Of a stretch of 64,000 nt of DNA, positions 16,933 to 25,517 are shown one piece after another. Positions within the stretch are counted from its first letter, which is position 1; each line of letters begins with the position of its first letter. The notes beneath the pieces were generated by a model. It was not told the origin of the DNA, did not search any database, and saw only the letters and a program-made list of their open reading frames with translations. Origin of the DNA: Catenulispora acidiphila DSM 44928 (GTDB taxonomy: Bacteria; Actinomycetota; Actinomycetes; Streptomycetales; Catenulisporaceae); contig NC_013131.1 of assembly GCF_000024025.1 (NCBI RefSeq), forward strand, positions 7,688,001 through 7,752,000. Reading direction: 5' to 3'. Position numbers and translations under genes: made by a program.

Positions 16933-18315
16933 TCAGGCGGCCCGGTCGCGGTAGGCGTGGTAGCGCTCGCGGACTTCCGGGAGCGGCTTGGCCTCGTAGG
17001 TCTCAGTGCCCTGAGTGACGCGCCGAGGCGGCTCCTCCGAGCCCTCCAAGACCCAGGCGGCCTGCGCAGCGGCGCCGTCGGCGACGTACTCCCCCGGCGG
17101 CGGCACGGTCACCGAGTGCCCCAGGACCGCCGGAGCGATGGTGCGGACGGCCTCGGAGCGCGCTCCGCCGCCGATGAGCAGTATCCGTGAAACCGGTACG
17201 CCCACCTCGGTGAGGGCGTCCAGACCGTCCGCCAGGCCGCACAGCATGCCCTCCACGGCGGCGCGCGCCAGGTGCGCCGAGGTCGCGTTGGCCAGGCGCA
17301 GTCCGTGGATCGAGCCGGCGGCGTCGGGCAGGTTCGGCGTGCGCTCGCCTTCCAGGTACGGGATGAGCGTGAGCCCGTCCGCGCCGGGTGCGGCCGACAG
17401 CGCGAGGTCCGACAGCTCGTGGAGATCCACGCCGGCCATCCCCGCCGCGGCGTCCAAAACGCGTGCGGCGTTGAGCGTGCAGACCAGCGGGAGGTGGCGG
17501 CCGGTGGCATCGGCGAACCCCGCGACAGTGCCGGTCGGTTCGGCGGTCGGGGTGTCGCAGACCGCGAACACGGTCCCCGACGTACCGATCGAGACCACGA
17601 CGTCGCCGACCCGGGCGCCCAGGCCCAGGGCGGCCGCGGCGTTGTCGCCGGCGCCGGGACCGAGCACGATGTCGCCGAAATGTCCGACGGCTTCCCGGAT
17701 TCCGGCGACGCGCGGCAGGACCAGGTCCCGCCCGAACGCCAGCGTCAGGAGATCGCGGCGGTACTCCTCCGTGGCCGGGGACCAGTAGGCGGTTCCCGAG
17801 GCGTCGCTACGATCCGTGGTCAGTTCACTGATATCGGTACTGCCGCGCAGGCGCCAGGTGAGCCAGTCGTGCGGCAGGCAGACCGCCGCCACCCGCGCGG
17901 CGTTCTCCGGTTCGTGCTCGGCGAGCCAGCGCAGCTTGGTGGCGGTGAACGAGGCGACCGGCACCGAGCCGATCGCCTGCGCCCACGCCTCGGCGCCGAG
18001 TTCGCGCACGAGATCGTCCGCCGCCTGCGCGGACCGGGTGTCGTTCCACAGCAGCGCGGGACGCACCACGGCGCCGTTCTCGTCGAGGCACACCATGCCG
18101 TGCTGCTGGCCGCCGACCGCCAGCGCCTCGACGCCGCCCGGTCCGCCGGCCGCCTCGATCGCCGCGGTCAGCGCGCGCCACCACGCCTCGGGGTCCACCT
18201 CGGTCCCGGCCGGGTGCGGGGCGGAGCCCTGGCGTACCAGGGCTCCGCTGTCCACATCCCGGATCACGACCTTGCACGACTGCGTCGAGGAGTCGACGCC
18301 GGCCGCCAGCCTCAC
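16933..18315 (-). CDS. xylB: Xylulokinase
   Basis: A 460-residue FGGY-family sugar kinase that phosphorylates D-xylulose with ATP to feed the pentose phosphate pathway. The N-terminal phosphate loop reads [17 protein letters not shown], with [11 protein letters not shown] and [12 protein letters not shown] typical of xylulokinases. The second ATP-binding half shows [13 protein letters not shown] and [15 protein letters not shown], with the catalytic Asp in [11 protein letters not shown]. The GTG start at 18315 overlaps the xylA stop by 4 bp (GTGA), so translation is coupled. A longer open frame upstream is an artefact of the overlapping xylA. Length is slightly under the usual 480-500. Confidence 0.93.
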   Translation of the reverse strand: MRLAAGVDSSTQSCKVVIRDVDSGALVRQGSAPHPAGTEVDPEAWWRALTAAIEAAGGPGGVEALAVGGQQHGMVCLDENGAVVRPALLWNDTRSAQAADDLVRELGAEAWAQAIGSVPVASFTATKLRWLAEHEPENAARVAAVCLPHDWLTWRLRGSTDISELTTDRSDASGTAYWSPATEEYRRDLLTLAFGRDLVLPRVAGIREAVGHFGDIVLGPGAGDNAAAALGLGARVGDVVVSIGTSGTVFAVCDTPTAEPTGTVAGFADATGRHLPLVCTLNAARVLDAAAGMAGVDLHELSDLALSAAPGADGLTLIPYLEGERTPNLPDAAGSIHGLRLANATSAHLARAAVEGMLCGLADGLDALTEVGVPVSRILLIGGGARSEAVRTIAPAVLGHSVTVPPPGEYVADGAAAQAAWVLEGSEEPPRRVTQGTETYEAKPLPEVRERYHAYRDRAA

Positions 18316-19481
18316 CGCGCGCCCATCAGGTGCTCGACGGCGAGTTGGGTCAGGCGGACCGCGCCGAGACCGCGCTCGGCGGCCTCCTCGGGGTCGAAGT
18401 CCTCGAAGGCGGTGCGGTCGGCGAGCAGGTCGGCGTAGGTCTCGCCGGCGGCGAGGGTCGGCGTCCCCAGGTCGTCCACGCGGGCCGCGGCGCGCGCCTC
18501 GACGACCTCGGGGTCGGCGCGGAAGGCCGCGGCGCGCTCCTTGAGCAGCAGGTAGGTGCTCATGTTCGCGGCGGCGGACTGCCAGACGCCGGTGATGTCC
18601 TCGGTGCGGGAGGGCTTGTAGTCGAAGTGCCGCGGCCCTTCGTAGCCGCCGGTCTCCAGCAGGTCCACCAGGAAGAAGGCGTTGAGCAGGTCGCCGTGGC
18701 CGAAGACCAGGTCCTGGTCGAACTTGATGCCGCGCTGGCCGTTGAGGTCGATGTGGAACAGCTTGCCCTGCCACAGCGCCTGCGCGATGCCGTGGGCGAA
18801 GTTCAGGCCGGCCATCTGCTCGTGCCCGACCTCGGGGTTGAGCCCGACCATGTCGGCGTGCTCCAGGGTGCTGATGAAGCCCAGGGCGTGGCCGATGGTC
18901 GGCAGCAGGATGTCGCCGCGGGGCTCGTTGGGCTTGGGCTCCAGGGCGAAGCGGATGCCGTAGCCGCGGTCGGTGACGTAGGCGGCCAGCATGTCCAGAC
19001 CCTCGCGGTAGCGGTCCAGCGCGGCGCGCACGTCCTTGGCGGCGTCGGACTCCGAGCCCTCGCGGCCGCCCCAGAAGACGTAGGTGTCCGCGCCGAGTTC
19101 GGCGGCCAGGTCCAGGTTGCGCATGACCTTGCGCAGCGCGTAGCGGCGGACGTCGCGGTCGTTGCTGGTGAACGCGCCGTCCTTGAAGACCGGGTGCTTG
19201 AACAGGTTGGTGGTCGCCATCGGCACCTTCAGGCCGGTGGCGTCCAGGGCCTCGCGGAAGCGGGCGATGTGCTTGGCGCGCTCGTCGTCGGCGGAGCCGA
19301 ACGGGATGAGGTCGTCGTCGTGGAAGGTGACGCCGTAGGCGCCGAGCTCGGCGAGCCGGTGGACGGTCTCCACCGGGTCCAGCGCGGGGCGGGTCGGGTC
19401 GCCGAACGGATCCTGGGCCTGCCAGCCCACGGTCCACAGGCCGAAGGTGAATTTGTCAGCGGGGGACGGTGCGACGGTCAT
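18312..19481 (-). CDS. xylA: Xylose isomerase
   Basis: A 389-residue class I xylose isomerase, the same size as the Streptomyces enzyme (388). It converts D-xylose to D-xylulose using two divalent metals. Metal and substrate residues are visible in [14 protein letters not shown] (His), [13 protein letters not shown] (Glu, Lys), [16 protein letters not shown] (Glu, His) and [15 protein letters not shown] (the Asp/His second-metal site). The ATG at 19481 has AGGAG at about 10 bases, whereas an earlier in-frame start would lie in the promoter region. First gene of the xylA-xylB operon, divergent from the ROK regulator with a likely operator between. Confidence 0.95.
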   Translation of the reverse strand: MTVAPSPADKFTFGLWTVGWQAQDPFGDPTRPALDPVETVHRLAELGAYGVTFHDDDLIPFGSADDERAKHIARFREALDATGLKVPMATTNLFKHPVFKDGAFTSNDRDVRRYALRKVMRNLDLAAELGADTYVFWGGREGSESDAAKDVRAALDRYREGLDMLAAYVTDRGYGIRFALEPKPNEPRGDILLPTIGHALGFISTLEHADMVGLNPEVGHEQMAGLNFAHGIAQALWQGKLFHIDLNGQRGIKFDQDLVFGHGDLLNAFFLVDLLETGGYEGPRHFDYKPSRTEDITGVWQSAAANMSTYLLLKERAAAFRADPEVVEARAAARVDDLGTPTLAAGETYADLLADRTAFEDFDPEEAAERGLGAVRLTQLAVEHLMGAR

Positions 19482-19514
19482 CGCGGACTCCTGGGCACGG
19501 CTCGTCGGGGAATT

Positions 19515-19529
19515 GTTCAATGGATGAAC
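19515..19529. promoter_or_regulatory. Likely ROK/XylR operator in the xylA-xylR gap
   Basis: GTTCA-ATGGA-TGAAC is an exact 5-bp inverted repeat with a 5-base spacer, 34 bp upstream of xylA and 30 bp before the chosen regulator start. The GTTCA...TGAAC form resembles sites described for ROK-type xylose repressors. Binding is inferred. Confidence 0.6.
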
Positions 19530-19558
19530 TTATGGACGGACTGTGGCATTGTCAAGAC

Positions 19559-20752
19559 ATGCCCGCGCCCACCAGCCCCGCCGGCCCGGCCAGAGCGACC
19601 GGCTCCGCCGACCGCGCCGTCCCCAACCCCGCCCGGCAGGGGAGCATCCGCAACGCCAACCTGGCGCTGCTCTACGGCCTGATCCTGGACGCCCCGGCGC
19701 CGCTGTCCCGCGCCGCGCTGGCCGCCACCACCGGTGTGACCCGCGCCACAGCCTCCGCGCTGGCCGACACGCTGCTGGAGGCGGGACTGGTCGCGGAAGT
19801 CTCACCGCCGCCGGCCACCGGCGCGGGCCGTCCGGCCGCCGGCCTGGTCCCGGCCGCCGAGGGCCCGGCCGGGCTCGGGCTGGAGATCAACGTGGACTAC
19901 CTGGCGGCCTGCGTGGTGGACCTGACCGGCGCCGTCCGCGCCACCGTCATATCCGCGGGCGACCAGCGCGACCGCTCGGTGTCGGAGGTGCTGGCCGATC
20001 TGGCCGGGCTGGCGCGCCAGGCCGTCTCGGAGGCCGGGCTGACCGTCGCCGGCGCCGCGGTCGCCGTCCCGGGTCTGGTCGAGGCGCCGCACGGACGGAT
20101 CCGGAGCGCGCCGAACCTGGTGTGGCAGGACGTGGAGATCGGCGCGGCGCTGCGCAGCGCGCTGCCGGAGACGCCGTTCGAGCCGGTCGTCGGGAACGAG
20201 GCGGATTTCGCAGCCCTGGCCGAGGCGCACGGGGTTTTCGACGGGGACGCGGACGGCCCGGCGGCGCCGCTGACCGACTTCCTGTACGTCTCGGGCGAGA
20301 TAGGCGTCGGCGCGGGCGTCATCCTGGACCGCGAGCTGTTCCGCGGCGCGCGGGGGTGGGCCGGCGAGATCGGGCACGTCACGGTCCAGCCCGAGGGGGT
20401 CCAGTGCCGCTGCGGCGCGCGGGGCTGTCTGGAGACTGTCGCAGGACTCGAAGCGCTGCGCCGCGACGGACCCGAAGCCGCTGCTTCGGCACTCGGCCGG
20501 GCGGCAGCGGCCGCGGTGAACCTGCTGGATCTGCCGGCGGTCGTCCTCGGCGGCGCCTATGCCCGGCCGGAGTTCGCCGCGCTGGTTCCGGGGGTGGAGA
20601 AGGCACTGGCCGACCATGTGATCTCGGCGCGATGGGCTCCGGTCGCCGTGCACGTGTCGCGGCGCGGAACCGCGGCGGCGGTGACCGGCGCGGCGACGGC
20701 GGTCATCCGGCGGGTGCACGCCGATCCGGCGGCTTGGATGGCGGCACGCTGA
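19559..20752 (+). CDS. xylR: ROK-family transcriptional repressor of xylose genes (XylR-like)
   Basis: A protein of about 397 residues. The winged helix-turn-helix is at the N-terminus (GSIRNANLALLYGLIL, then LSRAALAATTGVTRATASAL). A ROK sugar-kinase-like domain follows, with LGLEINVDYLAACVVDLTG, ARGWAGEIGHVTVQPEGVQC and CRCGARGCLETVAG. The three cysteines are the usual ROK zinc motif. The domain senses the sugar; most ROK repressors lack kinase activity. The ATG at 19559 starts MPAPTSP; ATGs upstream at about 19520 are in frame but inside the operator. No strong ribosome site is seen, so the message may be leaderless. The divergent position points to control of xylAB, and perhaps the transporter at 23.6 kb. 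Confidence 0.85.
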   Translation: MPAPTSPAGPARATGSADRAVPNPARQGSIRNANLALLYGLILDAPAPLSRAALAATTGVTRATASALADTLLEAGLVAEVSPPPATGAGRPAAGLVPAAEGPAGLGLEINVDYLAACVVDLTGAVRATVISAGDQRDRSVSEVLADLAGLARQAVSEAGLTVAGAAVAVPGLVEAPHGRIRSAPNLVWQDVEIGAALRSALPETPFEPVVGNEADFAALAEAHGVFDGDADGPAAPLTDFLYVSGEIGVGAGVILDRELFRGARGWAGEIGHVTVQPEGVQCRCGARGCLETVAGLEALRRDGPEAAASALGRAAAAAVNLLDLPAVVLGGAYARPEFAALVPGVEKALADHVISARWAPVAVHVSRRGTAAAVTGAATAVIRRVHADPAAWMAAR

Positions 20753-20893
20753 TCGGTGGGCGTCGACCTGCCACGCCGGCCTCGACCCCTGGCGCGCCAC
20801 GTCACCCGGATGACGGCGACCGACAGGACACGCCCGCGCCCCCGATGAGTTGCTGGGTGGGGGTCCACTCGACCTGAAGGAGGTCTTGAGGCG

Positions 20894-21319
20894 ATGTCCA
20901 AGTCGAGCAAGAAGAACGAGGGCGGCGGCGAGCACGTCGCGAAGTCCGAGGTGCGCCACCGGTACAAGGTGACGGAGCTCGCCGACTTCACGCGGCGCGA
21001 GACGAAGCCCGACGGCACGGAGAAACTCATGCCGCGCGTGGCCGTCCTGACCCCGATGAACGGGGGTAAACAGGTGCGGGCCTACGTCCCGGGCAACCTC
21101 GACGAGCCGGTCGAGGTCGGCACGGTCGTGATGTGCCGCGCACACGACAAGCCCAACAAGGGCGACGGTCCGCCGGTGAAGTTCCGGATCACCAACGTCC
21201 TCGGCTCGGGCGCCGGAGCCGCGTCCGACACCATGAGCGCCGCGCAGAACGCGCAGCTCGCAGGCCGCGCCCCGGCCGGGGCGATGCCGATGGAGTCGAG
21301 CGAGACCGTCCGCCGGTGA
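20894..21319 (+). CDS. Small conserved-looking hypothetical protein, 141 aa
   Basis: A 141-residue soluble basic protein. It begins with a Lys/Ser-rich tail (MSKSSKKNEGGGEH). A central part is predicted to be mainly beta strand (VRHRYKVTELADFTRRE, RVAVLTPMNGGKQVRAYVPG, VEVGTVVMCRAHD, VKFRITNVLG). An Ala/Gly/Met tail ends it. AAGGAGG lies about 10 bases before the ATG. There is no membrane segment or cysteine cluster. I do not recognise it. It stands between the xylose regulator and small membrane proteins, with a weak hairpin after it. Confidence 0.6.
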   Translation: MSKSSKKNEGGGEHVAKSEVRHRYKVTELADFTRRETKPDGTEKLMPRVAVLTPMNGGKQVRAYVPGNLDEPVEVGTVVMCRAHDKPNKGDGPPVKFRITNVLGSGAGAASDTMSAAQNAQLAGRAPAGAMPMESSETVRR

Positions 21320-21347
21320 CGTTCCGGCACGGATGAGGTCGACGATT

Positions 21348-21374
21348 CGGGGCGTCCCGCAACGGGGCGCCCCG
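21348..21374. terminator. Hairpin between convergent small genes
   Basis: CGGGGCG (21348-21354) and CGCCCCG (21368-21374) form a 7-bp stem with a 13-base loop, between the 141-residue protein and the DUF3817-type gene. Confidence 0.5.
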
Positions 21375-21391
21375 GATTCATACCCCTGATA

Positions 21392-21664
21392 TCAGAGCTC
21401 TGTTTGTGCTGCTGGTACCTCAGTGTTCAGCTGCCGCAGCACCAGGTAGCCGCCGATACCGGGCAGCAGCGCGAGCACCTTGGCGGGAGTCGCCGCACTC
21501 CCGTTGCGCCACGTCGCGAGGACGATGACGAGGTACGCGCAGCCGTGCGCCGGCCCGAACAACGACGTGATCGGCTGCCAATGAACGGTCGCGAGGTTGC
21601 CCAGCAGCACGAGCAACGTCACGAACTCGACGAACGCGGCGATGCGGAAAAACCGGGTAGGCAC
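21392..21664 (-). CDS. Small DUF3817-type integral membrane protein
   Basis: A 90-residue membrane protein with three hydrophobic segments. It begins near PTRFFRIAAFVEFVTLLVLL, has LFGPAHGCAYLVIVLATW in the middle, and ends with VLALLPGIGGYLVLRQLNTE, which together match the DUF3817 pattern (a Glu in helix 1, an H-G pair in helix 2). The function of the family is unknown. The GTG at 21664 was chosen because it follows the upstream gene's TGA by 2 bases; a longer frame would read far into that gene. Probably made together with the next membrane protein. Confidence 0.7.
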   Translation of the reverse strand: MPTRFFRIAAFVEFVTLLVLLGNLATVHWQPITSLFGPAHGCAYLVIVLATWRNGSAATPAKVLALLPGIGGYLVLRQLNTEVPAAQTEL

Positions 21665-21666
21665 GC

Positions 21667-22110
21667 TCAAGCTCCCGTCGTCGAGCCGGGCCGCACGATC
21701 ATCAGGACCGTGACAGTCGCCCACAACAGGTTGAAGACCCCGGCTGCGGCAGCCAGCCGACTTGCCGCCACAGCCGTCACTTCTTCAAGCGCAGCCTGTT
21801 GCGCGGGCAATATCCACAACCCGAGAACCGCCGCCGCCACAGCCGTCAGCGTGATGGCGGTGATCAGCCAGGCGCTCCCCAGAACGCCCATATTGCTCGC
21901 GGTCGCGAACCCGAAAACGGGAACGGCGATGGCGATCCCCGCGTACACCCGGCACACGCGATGCAGCAGACGGAGCCCGGTCACAGCATCAGGGTCCTCA
22001 GAAGCGGAAGCCTGTCGCAGGGCCCTGGGAAACATGCTCGCGGCGACGGCCACCGGCCCGACCGCGATGATGGCCGCCACGACGTGCAGCGACAGCAAGA
22101 ATTTGGTCAC
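21667..22110 (-). CDS. Small four-helix membrane protein, DUF2269-like
   Basis: A 147-residue membrane protein. It opens with KFLLSLHVVAAIIAVGPVAV, containing a histidine in the first helix, followed by LLHRVCRVYAGIAIAVPVFG and two further helices. The HVVAAI start and RVYAGIAI second helix resemble predicted integral membrane proteins of the DUF2269 group, whose role is unknown. It is first of a two-gene unit with the 90-residue membrane protein. There are no catalytic motifs. Confidence 0.65.
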   Translation of the reverse strand: MTKFLLSLHVVAAIIAVGPVAVAASMFPRALRQASASEDPDAVTGLRLLHRVCRVYAGIAIAVPVFGFATASNMGVLGSAWLITAITLTAVAAAVLGLWILPAQQAALEEVTAVAASRLAAAAGVFNLLWATVTVLMIVRPGSTTGA

Positions 22111-22262
22111 CTCGTGACGCTATCCAGCCGCCGCCCCGCGCCCCAGTGGCAATAATGACAGGTTCCACCGGGAAAACGCCAACCGCCTCGCTATACTCCT
22201 GAACTGCAGAAACATGTTCACAGTCCGCAGTTTTCCGATCCTCGCCGAGGTATGTTCCCGCC

Positions 22263-23204
22263 ATGCACACCGTCGCCATCATCGCCCTGGACGGCGTGAT
22301 CCCCTTCGACCTCGCGACGCCGATCGAGGTGTTCACCCGCTCCCGTCTGCCCGACGGACGCTCCGGCTACCAAGTGCGCGTGTGCGCCGAGCATCCCGAG
22401 CTCGACGCGGGAGCCTTCACTCTGCGCGCGCCATGGGGACTGGAAGCGCTCCAGGACGCCGACACGATCATCGTCCCCGGCGTCGCTGAACCCCTCGCGC
22501 CGCTGCCGACGACCGTCCGCGAAGCCCTGCGCGCCGCCGCGGCGAACGGCACCCGCATCGCCTCGATCTGCACCGGCACCTTCCCTCTCGCCGCGACCGG
22601 CCTGCTCGACGGCCTGCGCGCCACCACCCACTGGATCGCCGCCGAGCGTCTCGCCGCCGCGTACCCGGCGATCGACGTGGACGCCAGCGTCCTGTACGTC
22701 GACAACGGCCAGATCCTCACCTCCGCCGGCGCCGCCGCCGGTCTGGACCTGTGCCTGCACCTGATCCGCAAGGACTACGGCTCCGCCGTCGCCGCGCACG
22801 CCGCCCGCCTGTCGGTGATGCCGCTGGAGCGCGAGGGCGGCCAAGCCCAGTTCATCGTGCACGACCACACTCCCGTCGCACCGCGGGGCGCCACGCTGGA
22901 ACCGCTGCTCGCCTGGCTCCGGGACAACCTCAACCGCGACCTGACCCTCCCCGACATCGCTGCCGAAGCCGGACTGAGCACCCGCACGCTGATCCGCCGC
23001 TTCCGCGAGCAGACCGGCACGACCCCGCTTCAGTGGCTGCACCGGGCCCGCGTCCGGCGCGCGCAACATCTGCTGGAGACCACGCAGCACCCGGTCGAGC
23101 GGATCGCGACGCAGGTGGGGTTCGGGTCGGCGACAGCCTTCCGCGACCGGTTCAAGAAGACCACCGGGACCAGCCCGAACGCCTACCGCCGGACGTTCAG
23201 CTGA
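22263..23204 (+). CDS. GlxA-type AraC-family regulator with DJ-1/PfpI domain
   Basis: A 313-residue regulator. The N-terminal half is a class-I glutamine-amidotransferase/DJ-1-like domain (VAIIALDGVIPFDLATPIEV at the start, ASICTGTFPLAATGLLDGLR around the nucleophile-elbow cysteine, residues about 95-115). The C-terminal half has two AraC helix-turn-helices (LPDIAAEAGLSTRTLIRRFR and PVERIATQVGFGSATAFRDR, then FKKTTGTSPNAYRRTF). Such proteins activate genes in response to small metabolites. The target is not obvious; the adjacent xylose-type transporter lies on the same strand 374 bp downstream. The start follows a CCGCC rather than a clear ribosome site. Confidence 0.85.
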   Translation: MHTVAIIALDGVIPFDLATPIEVFTRSRLPDGRSGYQVRVCAEHPELDAGAFTLRAPWGLEALQDADTIIVPGVAEPLAPLPTTVREALRAAAANGTRIASICTGTFPLAATGLLDGLRATTHWIAAERLAAAYPAIDVDASVLYVDNGQILTSAGAAAGLDLCLHLIRKDYGSAVAAHAARLSVMPLEREGGQAQFIVHDHTPVAPRGATLEPLLAWLRDNLNRDLTLPDIAAEAGLSTRTLIRRFREQTGTTPLQWLHRARVRRAQHLLETTQHPVERIATQVGFGSATAFRDRFKKTTGTSPNAYRRTFS

Positions 23205-23577
23205 GCGGTCGCGGAAGCGCTCCCCCAGCGATCCGGGCGAGGCAAGCAGACCGGGCGGTCCGAGCAAACTGCGCGAACCGAGCGGACCGAGCGCACCGAC
23301 CAGACCAAGCAAACCAAGCGAGCCGACTGCCACCCCGGCCGACCAGGCACGCAAGCGCAAGCGCGCCACCACACGCACACGCCCAAGCAAGCCCGCCCCA
23401 CCCGCACGATCGCACACACTTCCGAACCCCCACCCCCGCAACCACCCACCCGCCACCCGCGCCGCGCGAACAACCCTTATGGCCCTCTCCAACTGGCGCC
23501 CCACCCCTAAAAGGATCTCTAGTGGGTTTTCAGTAGGCCGCCGAACCACCGGTGGCCGCGAGAGGAATGAGCGCACC
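23205..23577. repeat. 373-bp intergenic region with degenerate ACCAAGC-type repeats
   Basis: Between the GlxA-type gene and the transporter there is no believable gene. Bases about 23235-23335 consist of degenerate 8-10-mers such as ACCGAGCGG, ACCGAGCGC, ACCAAGCAA and ACCAAGCGA. A 12-bp near palindrome with the AGCGCT core (GGAAGCGCTCCC, 23213-23224) lies just after the regulator's stop. The last 50 bases (TAAAAGGATCTCTAGTGG) are AT-richer and may hold the transporter promoter. Confidence 0.55.
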
Positions 23578-24663
23578 ATGCAGCACCTGCGTCCGGCCCG
23601 GACCGCCGGTATCGTCCTCGCCGCGGCCCTGCTGGCCGCGGCCGCCGCCGGATGCGGCAGTGCCGGATCGAGCAACAAGTCCAGCTCCTCGGGAGGCACC
23701 GCGACCGGCTCGAACTCCAGCGTCCGCATCGGCATCCTGCTGCCGGAGTCCAAGACCACCCGGTACGAGGCTTTCGACAAGCCGCTGCTGGAGGCCGAGC
23801 TCCAGGCCCGGATGCCCGGCGTGCAGGTCGACTACTACAACGCCGGGCAGGACGCCACGGTGCAGCAGACCCAGGTCGACACCGCCCTGACCAAGGGCGA
23901 CAAGGTCCTGATCCTGGACGCCGTGGACTCCAAGTCCATCCAGGCCTCCGTGCAGAAGGCGCACGACGCCGGCGTGAAGGTCGTCGCCTACGACCGTCTC
24001 GCGCAGGGGCCGGTGGACGCGTACGTCTCCTTCGACAACGTGAAGGTCGGCGAGCTGCAGGGCACCGCGCTGCTGGCCGCGCTGGGCTCGAACGCCGCCA
24101 CCCAGCAAATCGTGATGATCAACGGCTCGCCCACCGACCCGAACGCCGCGCAGTTCAAGCAGGGCGCGCACTCGGTGCTCAACGGCAAGGTGAAGATCGG
24201 CAAGGAGTACGACACCCCGAACTGGGACCCGAACACCGCCAACCAGGAGATGGCCGGCGCCATCACCGCGCTGGGGGCGCCGAACATCCACGGCGTCTAC
24301 TCCGCCAACGACGGCATGGCCGCCGGTATCGCCACCGCGCTGAGCGCGGCGAACCTGCACGTGCCGCTGACCGGCCAGGACGCCCAGCTCGACGCGCTGC
24401 AGCGGATCCAGGCCGGCACGCAGACCATGACGATCTACAAGCCGTACAAGCCGGAGGCCACCGCGGCCGCCGACGTGGCCGTGGAGTTCGCGCAGGGCCG
24501 GACCCCCGGCAACGACCTGCTGCCGGACAAGCAGACCTCGGGCTCCGGCAACGTGGTCCCGTCCAAGCTGATCACCCCGATCGTCGTGGACAAGACGAAC
24601 ATGTGCACCACCGTCGTCAAGGACGGCCTGTACACCGCCGCGCAGATCGGCATCACCTGCTGA
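23578..24663 (+). CDS. xylF: Sugar-binding lipoprotein of a xylose-type ABC importer
   Basis: A 361-residue lipoprotein. The signal ends in a lipobox (LLAAAAAGC with Cys22), followed by a Ser/Gly tether and a periplasmic-binding-protein fold of the XylF/ChvE type: RIGILLPESKTTRYEAFDKP, KVLILDAVDSKSIQASV, VKVVAYDRLAQG, VYSANDGMAAGIATAL and GQDAQLDALQRIQAGTQTMT. This combination is typical for D-xylose or aldose binders. It delivers sugar to the permease encoded two genes on. The ATG at 23578 has GAGAGGA about 11 bases before. The xylA/xylB locus 3 kb away supports xylose as ligand. Confidence 0.88.
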   Translation: MQHLRPARTAGIVLAAALLAAAAAGCGSAGSSNKSSSSGGTATGSNSSVRIGILLPESKTTRYEAFDKPLLEAELQARMPGVQVDYYNAGQDATVQQTQVDTALTKGDKVLILDAVDSKSIQASVQKAHDAGVKVVAYDRLAQGPVDAYVSFDNVKVGELQGTALLAALGSNAATQQIVMINGSPTDPNAAQFKQGAHSVLNGKVKIGKEYDTPNWDPNTANQEMAGAITALGAPNIHGVYSANDGMAAGIATALSAANLHVPLTGQDAQLDALQRIQAGTQTMTIYKPYKPEATAAADVAVEFAQGRTPGNDLLPDKQTSGSGNVVPSKLITPIVVDKTNMCTTVVKDGLYTAAQIGITC

Positions 24664-24728
24664 TCCCTCCCGGGTCGCCGCCAGAGAGCAGCAGAACACC
24701 GAGCCCCGAGCCACGCGGAGGTACGCCC

Positions 24729-25517
24729 ATGCCCGACACCACTTCGCAACCCGTGCTGGAACTGCGCGGTGTCTCCAAACGGTTCGGGGCCGTGCAGGCC
24801 CTCACCAACGTCGACCTATCGGTCCACGCCGGCGAGGTGGTCGCCCTGGTCGGCGACAACGGCGCCGGCAAGTCCACCCTGGTGAAGACCATCGCCGGGG
24901 TGAACCAGCCGGACGAGGGCGACATCGTCTGGCAGGGCGGCTCGGTCGGCATCAAAGGACCGCACGACGCCCAGAAGCTCGGCATCGCCACCGTCTACCA
25001 GGACCTGGCGCTCGCCGACAACCTGGACGTGGTCGGCAACCTGTTCCTGGGCAGCGAGATCCGGCGGGCCGGGGTCCTGGACGAGATCGCGATGGAGGGC
25101 CGCTCGCGGGAGCTGCTGCAGACGCTGTCGATCCGCATCCCCAGCGTCCGCATCCCGGTCGCCTCGCTGTCCGGAGGCCAGCGGCAGACCGTGGCGATCG
25201 CCCGCTCGCTGATCGGCGATCCCAAGGTGGTGCTGCTCGACGAACCCACCGCGGCCCTCGGCGTGGAGCAGACCGCGCAGGTGCTGGACCTGGTCGAGCG
25301 GCTGCGCGTCCGGAACCTCGGGGTGATCCTGATCAGCCACAGCATGGAGGACGTGATGGCCGTCGCCGACACCATCGTGGTCCTGCGGCTGGGCCGGAAC
25401 AACGGGATCTTCGAGCGGGACCAGACCACCCAGGAGGAGATCATCTCGGCGATCACCGGCGCCACCGACAACGCCGTCACCAGGCGGGCGGCCCGGCACT
25501 CGGAGGGACAGCAATGA
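24729..25517 (+). CDS. xylG: ABC importer ATP-binding subunit (single-domain XylG-like)
   Basis: A 262-residue ATPase. Walker A is GDNGAGKST, the signature LSGGQRQTVAIARSL, Walker B VVLLDEPTAALG, with the switch His in ILISHSMEDV. The match to sugar-importer ATPases (FxxxxALxNVDLSVHAGEVV) is strong. Unlike E. coli XylG, which fuses two ATPase domains, this protein has one, so it must dimerise. CGGAGG lies 9 bases before the ATG. The TGA overlaps the permease start by 4 bp. Powers uptake with the lipoprotein and permease around it. Confidence 0.9.
   Translation: MPDTTSQPVLELRGVSKRFGAVQALTNVDLSVHAGEVVALVGDNGAGKSTLVKTIAGVNQPDEGDIVWQGGSVGIKGPHDAQKLGIATVYQDLALADNLDVVGNLFLGSEIRRAGVLDEIAMEGRSRELLQTLSIRIPSVRIPVASLSGGQRQTVAIARSLIGDPKVVLLDEPTAALGVEQTAQVLDLVERLRVRNLGVILISHSMEDVMAVADTIVVLRLGRNNGIFERDQTTQEEIISAITGATDNAVTRRAARHSEGQQ

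Noticed and set aside
23530-24714. Minus-strand frame antisense to the sugar-binding lipoprotein
   Set aside because: Gly/Val/Asp/Arg-rich shadow translation; the plus strand encodes a lipobox and clear binding-protein motifs.
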